Source: Phycisphaeraceae bacterium (lineage in GTDB: Bacteria > Planctomycetota > Phycisphaerae > Phycisphaerales > Phycisphaeraceae). Taken from it: a stretch of DNA of 35,967 bases. The notes beneath the pieces were generated by a model. That model was given only the letters and a program-made list of their open reading frames with translations. It was not told the origin of the DNA and did not search any database. Positions 1 through 9,308 of this stretch are shown piece by piece. Both the position numbers and the translations under genes were made by a program. The stretch spans positions 1-35,967 of the forward strand of contig JANQSF010000093.1 of assembly GCA_028284155.1 (NCBI GenBank), given 5' to 3'. Positions within the stretch are counted from its first letter, which is position 1. Each line of letters starts with the position of its first letter.

Positions 1-1
1 C

Positions 2-139
2 GACCGGCTATTGGCGGACGCGGCGGCGTCGGCTGAGGATGTTGCTGAGTTGCTTCAGATCGACGCCGGACCAATGCCTGATCTTGACAAGCTCAGCGAG
101 CAATTCAATCTGGCGGTGCAACCGAATCAGGCGGCGTGA
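2..139 (+). CDS. C-terminal end of an unidentified protein (truncated by the window edge)
   Basis: An open frame runs from the window edge to a TGA at 137-139 and gives 45 residues, rich in Ala, Asp, Glu, Leu and Gln, ending in NQAA. Third codon positions are mostly G or C, as in the neighbouring genes, and the composition is that of a soluble acidic tail. No family can be recognised from so short a piece. It converges on hslU, with about 100 bp between the two stop codons. It could still be a chance frame. Confidence 0.45.
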   Translation, partial: DRLLADAAASAEDVAELLQIDAGPMPDLDKLSEQFNLAVQPNQAA

Positions 140-148
140 CTGGCCGAG

Positions 149-172
149 CCCACTTGTCAACCACAAAGTGGG
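149..172. terminator. Small inverted repeat between converging genes
   Basis: CCCACTT (149-155) pairs with AAGTGGG (166-172) across a 10-nt loop. It lies between the stop codons of the upstream fragment and hslU, where a bidirectional terminator would be expected. There is no clear T-run on either side. Confidence 0.3.
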
Positions 173-240
173 ATACCAATCCGGTGGTGTTCAACCGGTC
201 CTGTCCGAGAACCCAACGACACAAGGTTCAACGAGTCTAT

Positions 241-1638
241 CTATAGGACGAACTTGCTCAGGTCTTCGTCCTGCACGATCGACTCGACCTGTTCGCGGAC
301 GAACGCGTCGGTGATCGGCAGGCGTTTCTCGCCGTCGGCGACGCGTTCGGGGGCGTCGAAGTTGATCTGCTCGAATACCTTTTCGACGATGGTCATCAGG
401 CGGCGTGCGCCGATGTTCTCCAGCCGTGCGTTGGCCTGCGCGGCGAGATCGGCGATGGCTTCGATGGCGGACGGCTCGAACGTGATCTTCAAACCTTCGA
501 CGCCGAGCAGCGCCTGCTGCTGCTTGGTCAGCGCGTTATCGGGTTCGGTCAGGATGCGGATGAAGTCGTCGCGACCCAGGGCCTGCAACTCGACGCGGAT
601 GGGGAATCGGCCTTGCAACTCGGGCATGAGGTCGCTGACCGCCGCGACGTGGAACGCGCCGGCCGCGACGAACAGGATGTGGTCGGTGTGTACGACGCCG
701 TGGCGGGTCGTGACGGTCGAGCCTTCCACGATCGGCAGCAGGTCGCGTTGCACGCCCTGTCTTGAGACGTCCGGCCCGCCGCTGCGCTTGTCGCCGTCGC
801 TGGACACGGCGATTTTGTCGATCTCGTCGAGGAAGACGATGCCGCTCTGCTCGGTGCGCTCGATGGCCTCGTCGGTGATCTTGTCCTTGTCGAGCAGGAC
901 GTCGGTCTCCTGCTCGATGAGCACCTGCCGGGCCTCAGCCACGCTCATGCGTCGCGTGTTGGATTGCTCGGGGATGATGCGTTCGAACATGTTGGCCATG
1001 TCCGGGTCCATCTGTTCCAGGCCCATGTTGGCGAACATGACCGAAGCGGCCGGCTTGTGGCTGATCGTCAGTTCGACCTCGCGGTCGTCGAGCTTGCCGG
1101 CCTCGACCTGTTCGCGGAGGCGTTGTCGCGTGCGCTCGCGGCGTTGCGCGGCCTCTTCCTCGGCCTGTGGGTCGGTCTCAAACGTGCCGTCAAGGTTGAA
1201 CGACTTGGCGACCTGTTCGGCGGAACCGGGCAGCAGCAGGTCGACGAGGCGGTCGGTCGCGGCCTCGTGGGCCTTGGCGGCGACGGCCTCGGCCTGCTCA
1301 GCCCGAACCATGGCGATGGCCTGGTCCAGCAGGTCGCGGATCATCGATTCGACGTCTCGGCCGTGGTAACCGACCTCGGTGAACTTGCTCGCCTCGACCT
1401 TGATGAACGGGGCGCCGGTGAGCGTGGCCAACCGGCGGGCGATCTCGGTCTTGCCGACGCCGGTCGGGCCGATCATCACGATGTTCTTGGGGTAGATCTC
1501 TTTGGCAATGCCGTCGTCGAGTTGCTGCCGACGCCATCGGTTGCGGATCGCGACCGCCACGGCGCGCTTGGCATCGGCTTGGCCGATGATGTAGTTATCC
1601 AGCGCTTCGACGATCTGTCTCGGGGTCAGATTCTGCAT
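241..1638 (-). CDS. hslU: HslU, ATPase subunit of the HslUV protease
   Basis: AAA+ unfoldase that feeds substrates to the HslV peptidase in the cytoplasm. From the ATG at 1638 the protein is 465 aa. Residues 1-20 carry the family start (LTPRQIVEALDNYIIGQ), Walker A is GPTGVGKT at 57-64, Walker B is FLDEIDK near 265, the I-domain with ISHKP lies between them, and the C-terminus DLSKFVL matches the tail that docks into HslV. An ATG three codons earlier (1647) lies inside a probable -10 hexamer, so 1638 is preferred. The pore loop, normally GYVG, reads GYHG at 90-93. hslV usually sits beside hslU but is absent here: upstream is divergent pilM, downstream a converging gene. The gene therefore looks monocistronic. 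Confidence 0.96.
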   Translation of the reverse strand: MQNLTPRQIVEALDNYIIGQADAKRAVAVAIRNRWRRQQLDDGIAKEIYPKNIVMIGPTGVGKTEIARRLATLTGAPFIKVEASKFTEVGYHGRDVESMIRDLLDQAIAMVRAEQAEAVAAKAHEAATDRLVDLLLPGSAEQVAKSFNLDGTFETDPQAEEEAAQRRERTRQRLREQVEAGKLDDREVELTISHKPAASVMFANMGLEQMDPDMANMFERIIPEQSNTRRMSVAEARQVLIEQETDVLLDKDKITDEAIERTEQSGIVFLDEIDKIAVSSDGDKRSGGPDVSRQGVQRDLLPIVEGSTVTTRHGVVHTDHILFVAAGAFHVAAVSDLMPELQGRFPIRVELQALGRDDFIRILTEPDNALTKQQQALLGVEGLKITFEPSAIEAIADLAAQANARLENIGARRLMTIVEKVFEQINFDAPERVADGEKRLPITDAFVREQVESIVQDEDLSKFVL

Positions 1639-1645
1639 GGGGCAC

Positions 1646-1651
1646 ATGGTA
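1646..1651 (-). promoter_or_regulatory. Probable -10 element of hslU (leaderless start)
   Basis: On the minus strand TACCAT is followed by 7 nt (GTGCCCC) and then the ATG at 1638. There is no purine-rich Shine-Dalgarno sequence. The spacing would place the transcription start at or next to the start codon. No good -35 is visible. Confidence 0.45.
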
Positions 1652-2030
1652 GGGAGGGGGCGAATGCAGGAGATCAGGAAGACGGGAAAGCACGAAAACA
1701 GGGAATGCGGAGCGTCGTATTGCCTCGTGACTTGCCCCGCGCGTCTTCACACAACCGTCACATCCATCACAACCGTCACAACCCGCACAACCGCGCGCCC
1801 AAGCCGGGCCTTTCCGAAGGACCAGATCGCTTCGCGAGGTCGTCCTAAACGCGCGGCGTTCGATCAAGCCTCAAACGTCGCCCAACTTCGCGCGCCACGT
1901 CAAGCCTGCCGGTTATACGGTCGATGTTGAACCGGAGTCGGTTGTGCGATTCGGTCGGCGCGCTGGTGGTGCGTCGGCTTTGGTCGCTCGGCCGACGGAG
2001 AACCGACCACACCTGGGGCGGTGAGAAAGA
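1652..2030. other. Intergenic region between divergent hslU and pilM
   Basis: About 390 bp separate the two start codons and no convincing gene is seen. It contains a short tandem repeat (1750-1803) and an AT-containing patch GGTTATACGG near 1910-1920 that could be part of a pilM promoter. The long distance suggests pilM has a leader of about 100 nt. Confidence 0.4.
1750..1803. repeat. Short tandem repeat, 9/18-nt period
   Basis: Three 18-nt units start at 1750, 1768 and 1786, each beginning CACAACCG. On the minus strand they read as about five imperfect copies of a 9-mer of the type TGTGACGGT. A minus-strand frame through it gives a Gly-Cys-Asp repeat peptide, but there is no sign that it is a gene. 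Confidence 0.5.
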
Positions 2031-3224
2031 ATGGGATTCGGCTTTTCCAAAGCCCGCATGTCGCCGATCGCGATCGACTTCGGCGCCGACTCGCTGAAGT
2101 TGTTGCAGGTCACTGAGGACGACCCGCCACAACTGGTCGCGGCCGCCTCGGCTGTCGTGCCGGGCGACGTGCGCGGGGACGCCAAGGCGCGGCATGAGTT
2201 CTACACCGACGCCCTGCGGGCGCTGGTGCGCGACAACGGTTTCCGCGGCAAGCGTGTCATCTGCGCGATCCCGGCTTACCAGACGCTCGTGCAGCATCTG
2301 ACCGTGACCAAGTCGGAAGGCAAAGACCTGGAAGAGCAGGTCAGCCAACACCTGCGTCAACGGCTGAACATCAACGCGTCGCGCATGGTCACGCGGGCCC
2401 ACATGGTGCCCGGCCTGGTGCGCGACGGGAACAAGGGCGAGGTGATCTGTCTCGCGGCCAATCGCGACGTCGTTTTGCGACACATCGAGGCGGTCAACAA
2501 GTGCAAGTTCGACGTCGTCGGCATGCACTGCGAGCCGATGATGATTCTCAAGGCGTTCGAGCACCTGTTCCGCAGGGCGACCGACGACAAACGCACGACG
2601 TGCTTTATCGACATCGGCGCGGCGACGACGAAGGTCATCATCGCGCACGGCAAGGAGATGGTCTTCGCCAAGACCATCCACGCGGCGGGCGATCACCTGA
2701 TCCGTGAACACGCCGAGACGTCAGGCGAAGACTTCGACACGGCGCGGGCATCCCGGTTCACACAGCCGGCCGACACGTCGGACTCGACCGATTCCGGGCC
2801 GGGCCTGGACCGGTTCGGCGCGCCGCAGCGTGCGGCGACGGCCGTATCCGCGGCGGGCGGCGAACGTCGGCAGGCGGCGCAGCCCGCGCCGGCGGCGCCT
2901 GCGGTGTTGGAATCCAAAGAGCACGCCGAGGCCGACGTCGTCGATTGCCTGATCGACGAGATCCAATTGTGCGTGCGTTATCACCAGTCGGCGTTCCCGG
3001 ACCGTCCGATCGACCGTCTGGTCTTCGTGGGCGGCGAGGCGCGGCAGGTCGCGTGCTGCCAGCGTGTGGCGCAGGCGTTGCGCATCGGCGCGCAACTCGG
3101 CGACCCGCTGGCCCGTCTGACGCGCAACGGGACGCCCGACCCAAGTCTGGGCATTGACCTGAGCGAAACGCAACCCGGCTGGGCCGTGCCGATTGGCCTT
3201 TGCCTCAGCGAGGCGAACCTCTGA
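2031..3224 (+). CDS. pilM: PilM-like actin-fold ATPase of a type IV pilus assembly complex
   Basis: Cytoplasmic actin-like protein that binds the N-terminal tail of PilN and links the assembly ATPase to the inner-membrane platform. Actin/FtsA-fold signatures are visible: PIAIDFGADSLKLLQV near the N-terminus (phosphate-1 loop), CFIDIGAATTKVII around residue 195 (phosphate-2) and RLVFVGGEARQV near 335 (adenosine region). At 397 aa it is longer than usual for the family. Residues about 240-300 form an Ala/Pro/Gly/Ser-rich, probably disordered insert (about 2750-2930) where other PilM proteins have a short loop. It is first in a five-gene operon. The identification rests on fold motifs plus the following pilN/pilO-like genes. 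Confidence 0.88.
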   Translation: MGFGFSKARMSPIAIDFGADSLKLLQVTEDDPPQLVAAASAVVPGDVRGDAKARHEFYTDALRALVRDNGFRGKRVICAIPAYQTLVQHLTVTKSEGKDLEEQVSQHLRQRLNINASRMVTRAHMVPGLVRDGNKGEVICLAANRDVVLRHIEAVNKCKFDVVGMHCEPMMILKAFEHLFRRATDDKRTTCFIDIGAATTKVIIAHGKEMVFAKTIHAAGDHLIREHAETSGEDFDTARASRFTQPADTSDSTDSGPGLDRFGAPQRAATAVSAAGGERRQAAQPAPAAPAVLESKEHAEADVVDCLIDEIQLCVRYHQSAFPDRPIDRLVFVGGEARQVACCQRVAQALRIGAQLGDPLARLTRNGTPDPSLGIDLSETQPGWAVPIGLCLSEANL

Positions 3225-3227
3225 CAT

Positions 3228-3287
3228 GCCTCGGTTGGCCGGGCGCCTCTCGCAAGAGAGCGAGCAATCCCGATCAGCCACCGAGGC
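3228..3287 (+). repeat. Branched hairpin between pilM and pilN
   Basis: GCCTCGGT (3228-3235) pairs with ACCGAGGC (3280-3287) and encloses a second perfect hairpin, CTCTC-GCAA-GAGAG (3247-3260), with a GNRA-type tetraloop. It lies between two genes of one operon, so mRNA stabilisation or processing is more likely than full termination. Confidence 0.4.
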
Positions 3288-3308
3288 CACCAAGCGGAGT
3301 GACGAACG

Positions 3309-4103
3309 ATGGGCGACATGAACTTTCTACCGGAAGACTACCTCGAAAAGCGAGCACAACGCCGCACGAACGCGCTGTGCTTCGTGCTCTTCCTGATCGT
3401 CATGGGTGCGATCGTCGCGGCGTTCTTCTGGACGGACCGCCAACGCACGGACGTGCGCGAGCTGCGCCAGCAGGTCGATGCGCAGTTCGAAGAAGCCGCC
3501 AAACGGCTTGAACAACTCGACCAGTTGCAGCAGCGCAAGAAGGTCATGACGCAGAAGGCTCGCGTGACGGCCGGGCTGCTGGAGCGCGTGCCGCGTTCGT
3601 TGATCCTGTCCGAGATCACGAACCGCATGCCGGCGTCGATCGGCCTGCTCGACCTGAAGCTCGAGACGAAAGAGGTCAAGGACACCGGCGCCAAGGCCAA
3701 GACCGCCCTGGACAAAGCGAAGCAGAAGATGGAGGGCAAGGGCGGAGACGGCCAGATGGAGGAGGTCCGTCAGACCGAGGTCATGCTCCGCCTGACGGGC
3801 GTCGCGCCGACGGACGTCGAGGTGTCGCAGTTCATGTCCGCGCTCGGTCAATCGCCGCTGTTCGACCCGCCGCAGATCGAGTTCAGCCAGGAAGAAAAGA
3901 TCTCCGGTCAACCCTTGCGGAAGTTCAAGGTCGCGATGGAGCTGAACCAGGACGTCGACCTCAAGCGTTTCGAGCCGACGATGGTCAAGCGCGAGCTGGA
4001 CCGCGACCCGTTGGACCAACCGCTCGTGCCGGGCCGACAATTCTCGCCCGTGCTGCCATTCACACCGGGCAACAACCCGGACGTGAAGAACACGAAGCAG
4101 TGA
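3309..4103 (+). CDS. pilN: PilN-like inner-membrane pilus assembly protein
   Basis: Bitopic membrane protein that joins cytoplasmic PilM to periplasmic PilO. Residues 1-15 (MNFLPEDYLEKR after three leading residues) match the PilM-binding motif of the family, usually INLLPWR-like. One transmembrane helix (about 24-42, LCFVLFLIVMGAIVAAFFW) is followed by a coiled coil (about 50-90) and a periplasmic domain. GGAG at 3296-3299, 9 nt before the ATG, favours the start at 3309 over the internal Met at 3318. At 264 aa it is longer than many PilN; the extra length is a Lys-rich segment around 120-150 and a Pro-rich tail. Confidence 0.82.
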   Translation: MGDMNFLPEDYLEKRAQRRTNALCFVLFLIVMGAIVAAFFWTDRQRTDVRELRQQVDAQFEEAAKRLEQLDQLQQRKKVMTQKARVTAGLLERVPRSLILSEITNRMPASIGLLDLKLETKEVKDTGAKAKTALDKAKQKMEGKGGDGQMEEVRQTEVMLRLTGVAPTDVEVSQFMSALGQSPLFDPPQIEFSQEEKISGQPLRKFKVAMELNQDVDLKRFEPTMVKRELDRDPLDQPLVPGRQFSPVLPFTPGNNPDVKNTKQ

Positions 4104-4155
4104 TCGTTCGCGGAAGCGTCGGCCTGTCGAGTCGTCCCCCTGAAAGGATCAAGCC

Positions 4156-4695
4156 ATGCGATTTGGTATGCGTGAATTATTGTTCGTCCTGCTGTTGATC
4201 GCGATGCCGGTGGCGTCGTTCTTCTACATCTTCGAGCCGCGGAACAAGCAGATCGAAGAAGCCAACACCGAGATCCGTGCCAAGCAGGCCAAGCTCAAGC
4301 AGCTCGAGCACGCGACGCGCACGCTCGACGACCTGGGCAACGAGATCGATCGACTGACCCAGGCGATCAACGTGTTCGAGGAGAAGCTGCCCGCGCAGCG
4401 CGAGGTGGAGGTGATCCTGCGCCAGGTCTGGGAGTTGGCCGCGAAGCATCGGCTGACGCCCAAGAGCGTGCGGACGGACAAGGCCGTCTCCGCCGCGCAG
4501 TACTCCGAGCAGCCGATCAAGATGGTCATCCTCGGCGATTTTGACGGCTTCTACAGCTTCATGCTTGAACTGGAGGCGCTCAGCCGAATCACGCGCATGC
4601 CGGCCATCGCGCTCAAGAAGATCAACAAGGAAGAAGGCCAAATGCAGGCGGACGTCATCTTGAGCGTGTTCTTTGAGACCCCCGACGAGGGCTGA
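4156..4695 (+). CDS. pilO: PilO-like inner-membrane pilus assembly protein
   Basis: 179 aa with the usual PilO plan: a short cytoplasmic start, a transmembrane helix (about 8-25, LLFVLLLIAMPVASFFYIF), a heptad-like coiled coil (about 30-85), then a compact alpha/beta domain ending in VILSVFFET. PilO forms heterodimers with PilN in the periplasm and aligns the pilus machine. An AAGGA sequence lies just before the ATG. It lies 52 nt after pilN and 19 nt before the next gene, in the same operon. Confidence 0.82.
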   Translation: MRFGMRELLFVLLLIAMPVASFFYIFEPRNKQIEEANTEIRAKQAKLKQLEHATRTLDDLGNEIDRLTQAINVFEEKLPAQREVEVILRQVWELAAKHRLTPKSVRTDKAVSAAQYSEQPIKMVILGDFDGFYSFMLELEALSRITRMPAIALKKINKEEGQMQADVILSVFFETPDEG

Positions 4696-4714
4696 TGGCC
4701 CTGGAGTTTGAACG

Positions 4715-5455
4715 ATGAATCCAGAAGAAATGAATGTTCAGGAAGAGTCGTCCGAACCGAAAACGATGTCGTTGCTGGGCGGGATCGCTCGGCCTGAGGG
4801 CGTCGAAGCGGAAGACGATCTTGACTTTGCCGCGATCGACGGCGAGCCCAAGCGTGGCATGAACCGCGGGTCGATGCTGATCGCGATCATCGTTGCGCTG
4901 GCGTCGGGCACGTTCTGGTTGATGCGCGTCAGCCAGGGCGACCTGGGCAGCGGGATCGCGCAGGAGATCGAAGCGAAGATCGACCAGGCGCTGGTTCGAC
5001 TCAGCAACCCGGAAGCCATGGCGGACAACGACGCGTTGAAGCCGGACAACCTCGACGCAATGTTCGCCGACACCGACACGGTGCTGGCGATGTTCTCCGG
5101 CCAGACGTCGGAAAACCGCGTGCCGATCGAGTTCCTCAAGAAGAACCCGTTCACGCTGCCGATGGTCAAGCGCGAAGAACCACAGGTCACGCCCGACCTG
5201 AGCGAATTCGCCAGGCAGCGCGCCTTGGAGAAGCAGCGGGCGGAGCTGCAGGCCGAGGCGCGCAAGCTCAAGCTCCAGACTGTCGTGGGCGGACAACGAC
5301 CTGTGGCGGTGATCAACGGCGAAGTGCTCCGCCCTGGTCAATCGATTGGCCGATTCACGCTGGTGAAGATCGAGAACCTCGTGGCGGTCATGCAGGCCGA
5401 GAACTTCGAGTTTCAACTCACCATGGAAGACCCGGCGGAGAAGCGGCGGCGGTAA
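4715..5455 (+). CDS. PilP/GspC-like periplasmic linker protein
   Basis: 246 aa. An acidic cytoplasmic start (about 1-48) leads into one transmembrane helix (about 50-66, SMLIAIIVALASGTFWL), a long linker, and a C-terminal beta-rich module (about 188-238) with VAVINGEVLRPGQSIGRFTLVKI and LVAVMQAENFEFQLTME. That module resembles the HR/PilP fold that contacts the secretin in type IV pilus and type II secretion systems. True PilP is normally a lipoprotein, whereas this protein has a membrane anchor like GspC. GGAG (4702-4705) lies 9 nt before the start. Position after pilMNO supports the role; the name PilP is not certain. Confidence 0.65.
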   Translation: MNPEEMNVQEESSEPKTMSLLGGIARPEGVEAEDDLDFAAIDGEPKRGMNRGSMLIAIIVALASGTFWLMRVSQGDLGSGIAQEIEAKIDQALVRLSNPEAMADNDALKPDNLDAMFADTDTVLAMFSGQTSENRVPIEFLKKNPFTLPMVKREEPQVTPDLSEFARQRALEKQRAELQAEARKLKLQTVVGGQRPVAVINGEVLRPGQSIGRFTLVKIENLVAVMQAENFEFQLTMEDPAEKRRR

Positions 5456-5565
5456 AGCGCGTCCACGAAGCTTCGGCCCGCTTGCAGGGATTCAAGACGA
5501 CCTGTCAACCGCATGTTCGCGCGAATGCGGGCGCTACGTACAGACTCACTCGGCGGGCTTGGTAG

Positions 5566-5582
5566 AGCCTCGCCTCGAGGCT
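5566..5582 (+). repeat. Hairpin before the GspE/PilB gene
   Basis: AGCCTCG and CGAGGCT form a 7-bp stem with a 3-nt loop in the 164-bp gap upstream of the ATPase gene. There is no T-run. A near-palindrome (CCGCATGTTCGCGCGAATGCGG with one extra base) lies about 55 nt earlier. The role is unknown. Confidence 0.35.
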
Positions 5583-5619
5583 GAGACGAGACGCTTGGAG
5601 CAACCTTTGAGTACGGTCC

Positions 5620-7440
<1,821 letters not shown>

Positions 7441-7456
7441 GATCGTGCTCGGTTTG

Positions 7457-7516
7457 GCCGCGGAGCTTGCTCCGCGCGTTGGCTGTTGCGCGAAATGGCG
7501 GAGCAAGCTCCGCGGC
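7457..7516. terminator. 19-bp perfect inverted repeat between converging genes
   Basis: The arms 7457-7475 and 7498-7516 are perfect reverse complements (GCCGCGGAGCTTGCTCCGC against its complement) around a 22-nt loop, and each arm contains the smaller palindrome GCGGAGC-TT-GCTCCGC. It lies between the stops of the ATPase and phosphatase genes and may act as a bidirectional terminator. Its look is that of a dispersed repetitive palindrome rather than a simple intrinsic terminator. Confidence 0.55.
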
Positions 7517-7528
7517 AAAGCAATTGCG

Positions 7529-8749
7529 TCACGCCACGTCCATCAACAACGCCGTCAGGTCGTCCGCCTGGTGCAGTGAGCCGGCCTGCTGGTCGAGTCG
7601 CCAGGTGAGGCGGTTGAACGCTTCGTCGAGTGAGCCTTCGCGCATCTGGAGCAGCTCGTCGCGGTAGCGCGGTTCGCTGACGCGACCCGTCGGCTCGAAC
7701 GCGGGCGGAAATGCTGCTTCCATGCCGTCGCTGTAGAAGACCACGCGGTCGCCCGGCTCGAGCGGGACTTTCTCGGACTCAAACGTTTCGTCGGGGAACA
7801 CGCCGAGCAGGCCGCCATCGGGTTGTACCCAGTCGTGTTTGCCCGACTCGCGTAACACCAACGGGTACGGGTGGCCTGCCCGCGAGACGGTCATGAGGCG
7901 GTTCTTGCAGTCGATCACGGCGTAGCAGGCCGTGGCGAAGCGCACCTTGCTCGTCTGATGACGGATCATCTCCGTGTTGAGTCTTTGCAGGGCTTCCTGC
8001 GGCCAAAGGAAGCCGTCGCGTCCACCTTCCGCAACGACCTGCGCTTCGCGGAGCGAGCGCTTGATGAAGACGGTCAGCAGCGCGGCCGGCACGCCGTGGC
8101 CGACGGCGTCGGCCACGAACACGCCGATGTGCCGGTGGTCGAGCGCGACGATGTCGTAGATGTCGCCGCTGACGTAGCCGGCCGGCCGGAACAAGACCTT
8201 GAAGTCCAGGCCCTGCGTGTCGGGCAGGCGTAGCGGGAGCATGTCGCGCTGGAGCTGTGCGGCCATGCGCAGTTCTTCGTCGATCTTGTCCATTTGGTCG
8301 CACAGCCCGCCTTGCTGCATGCGCAACAGTTCAGCCTCAGTGCGGAGCGTGAGCACGGTGTTGATCTGGCTGGCCAGCGACGAGAGCATCGCGTACAGCG
8401 TGGCCGGCGGCGCGTCGATCGGGGCGCTGACCACGCCGTCCTGGAACAGCGCGCCGGGGATCAGATGGGTGTCGCTGGTCGTGAGCAGCACGGGCAGGTT
8501 GCGGTCCTGGAGCCGGCCGACCAGTTCGTACAACTCGGACGAGAGCGTGTCGTCGTCGCGGTGGAGCCAGGCGAGGCCGCAGTCGGTGAGCACGTCCGGG
8601 TGGTCCAGCGCTTCACGGGCGGTGGCGACGCGCGGCGTCGGCTGATCGTCGGCGGGGAATTGACCAATGATGGCGTCAAACGGCCCCCGGTCGTGGGGGT
8701 CGTTCGTGAAATGAATGGCGAGCAGACCGCTGCGTCCCAAAGGACCCAT
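7529..8749 (-). CDS. PP2C/SpoIIE-type protein phosphatase with an N-terminal sensor-like domain
   Basis: 406 aa. The C-terminal half (about 165-405) is an RsbU/SpoIIE-like Ser/Thr phosphatase: ELRMAAQLQRDMLP linker, then GYVSGDIYDI and GVFVADAVGHGVPAALLT with the metal-binding Asp residues, RAGHPYPLVL and GDRVVFYSDGMEAA. In this family the domain dephosphorylates anti-anti-sigma factors in partner-switching pathways. The first 130 residues look like a degenerate response-regulator receiver fold (VLLTTSD... VSAPIDAPPATLYAML) without a clear phospho-acceptor pattern. GGTGAGG lies 5 nt before the ATG. No STAS protein or RsbW-like kinase is nearby, so its partner is unknown. The Ser/Thr kinase at 13382-16147 is on the same strand, but no link is shown. 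Confidence 0.88.
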   Translation of the reverse strand: MGPLGRSGLLAIHFTNDPHDRGPFDAIIGQFPADDQPTPRVATAREALDHPDVLTDCGLAWLHRDDDTLSSELYELVGRLQDRNLPVLLTTSDTHLIPGALFQDGVVSAPIDAPPATLYAMLSSLASQINTVLTLRTEAELLRMQQGGLCDQMDKIDEELRMAAQLQRDMLPLRLPDTQGLDFKVLFRPAGYVSGDIYDIVALDHRHIGVFVADAVGHGVPAALLTVFIKRSLREAQVVAEGGRDGFLWPQEALQRLNTEMIRHQTSKVRFATACYAVIDCKNRLMTVSRAGHPYPLVLRESGKHDWVQPDGGLLGVFPDETFESEKVPLEPGDRVVFYSDGMEAAFPPAFEPTGRVSEPRYRDELLQMREGSLDEAFNRLTWRLDQQAGSLHQADDLTALLMDVA

Positions 8750-8789
8750 AACTACCTCACCCCGCGGGCCCGCCTGTGTATTCGTCGGG

Positions 8790-9308
8790 TCATCGCGCCC
8801 GGCGCTTAAGGGCGCGGATGGGCAGATCGACCGTCTGCCCGACTTTCAAACCGAGCCGCTTGATCGTGCCGGCCCGAAGCTCGATCGCGATCAGGGCGGG
8901 CTTGATGCTGGAGTAGTGCTTCAGGTCGTCTTCGTCCGTGTCGTACGGCTCTTTCTTCATCGTGTAGGTCTTGACGATCCGACCGCGCTCGTCCAGATAA
9001 GCGATGTCGATATCGACGAGACAACGCCGCATGACGAACTGCCGCACGCGTTCGTAACGGAAGCCGAACAGCATCCCGCCGTGTTTATCGATGCTCGGCC
9101 GATCGGACAGGCCCTTGTAGCGGGCGTCGTCGTCCACGGCCAATTCGAGCGTAAAGGTCTCGCCGGCGAGCGTGACGTCGAGCGTGTCGCCCTTGATCTC
9201 CTGCTGGTCGGCCAACGCCTCGGCCTGGCTGGTGCGGGCGGTCTGATACTCGCACCAGGCCAACGAGCCGGCGACGGCGATGATCAGGATGGACAGGACG
9301 ATTTTCAT
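8790..9308 (-). CDS. DUF192 family exported protein
   Basis: 172 aa from the ATG at 9308. A signal peptide or N-terminal anchor (MKIVLSILIIAVAGSLAWC) is followed by a DUF192 domain (about 40-165), with ARYKGLSDRPSI, GGMLFGF, the central stretch RCLVDIDIAYLDERGRIV, and the C-terminal IELRAGTIKRLGLKVGQTV. The domain is widespread in bacteria and its molecular role is not established. The start codon overlaps the gluQ stop as ATGA, which strongly favours this start over the in-frame ATG at 9326 and implies translational coupling. The cysteine after the hydrophobic stretch is preceded by LAW, not a good lipobox. Confidence 0.88.
   Translation of the reverse strand: MKIVLSILIIAVAGSLAWCEYQTARTSQAEALADQQEIKGDTLDVTLAGETFTLELAVDDDARYKGLSDRPSIDKHGGMLFGFRYERVRQFVMRRCLVDIDIAYLDERGRIVKTYTMKKEPYDTDEDDLKHYSSIKPALIAIELRAGTIKRLGLKVGQTVDLPIRALKRRAR

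Noticed and set aside
254..1369. Long plus-strand open frame (371 codons) across hslU
   Set aside because: It is the antisense shadow of hslU in GC-rich DNA; the Ser/Arg-rich translation matches no protein type, while the minus strand carries all HslU motifs.
1595..1867. Minus-strand peptide with Gly-Cys-Asp repeats (metallothionein-like look)
   Set aside because: The repeats come from the 9-nt tandem repeat in the hslU-pilM gap, and the frame runs into hslU; no start signal is seen.
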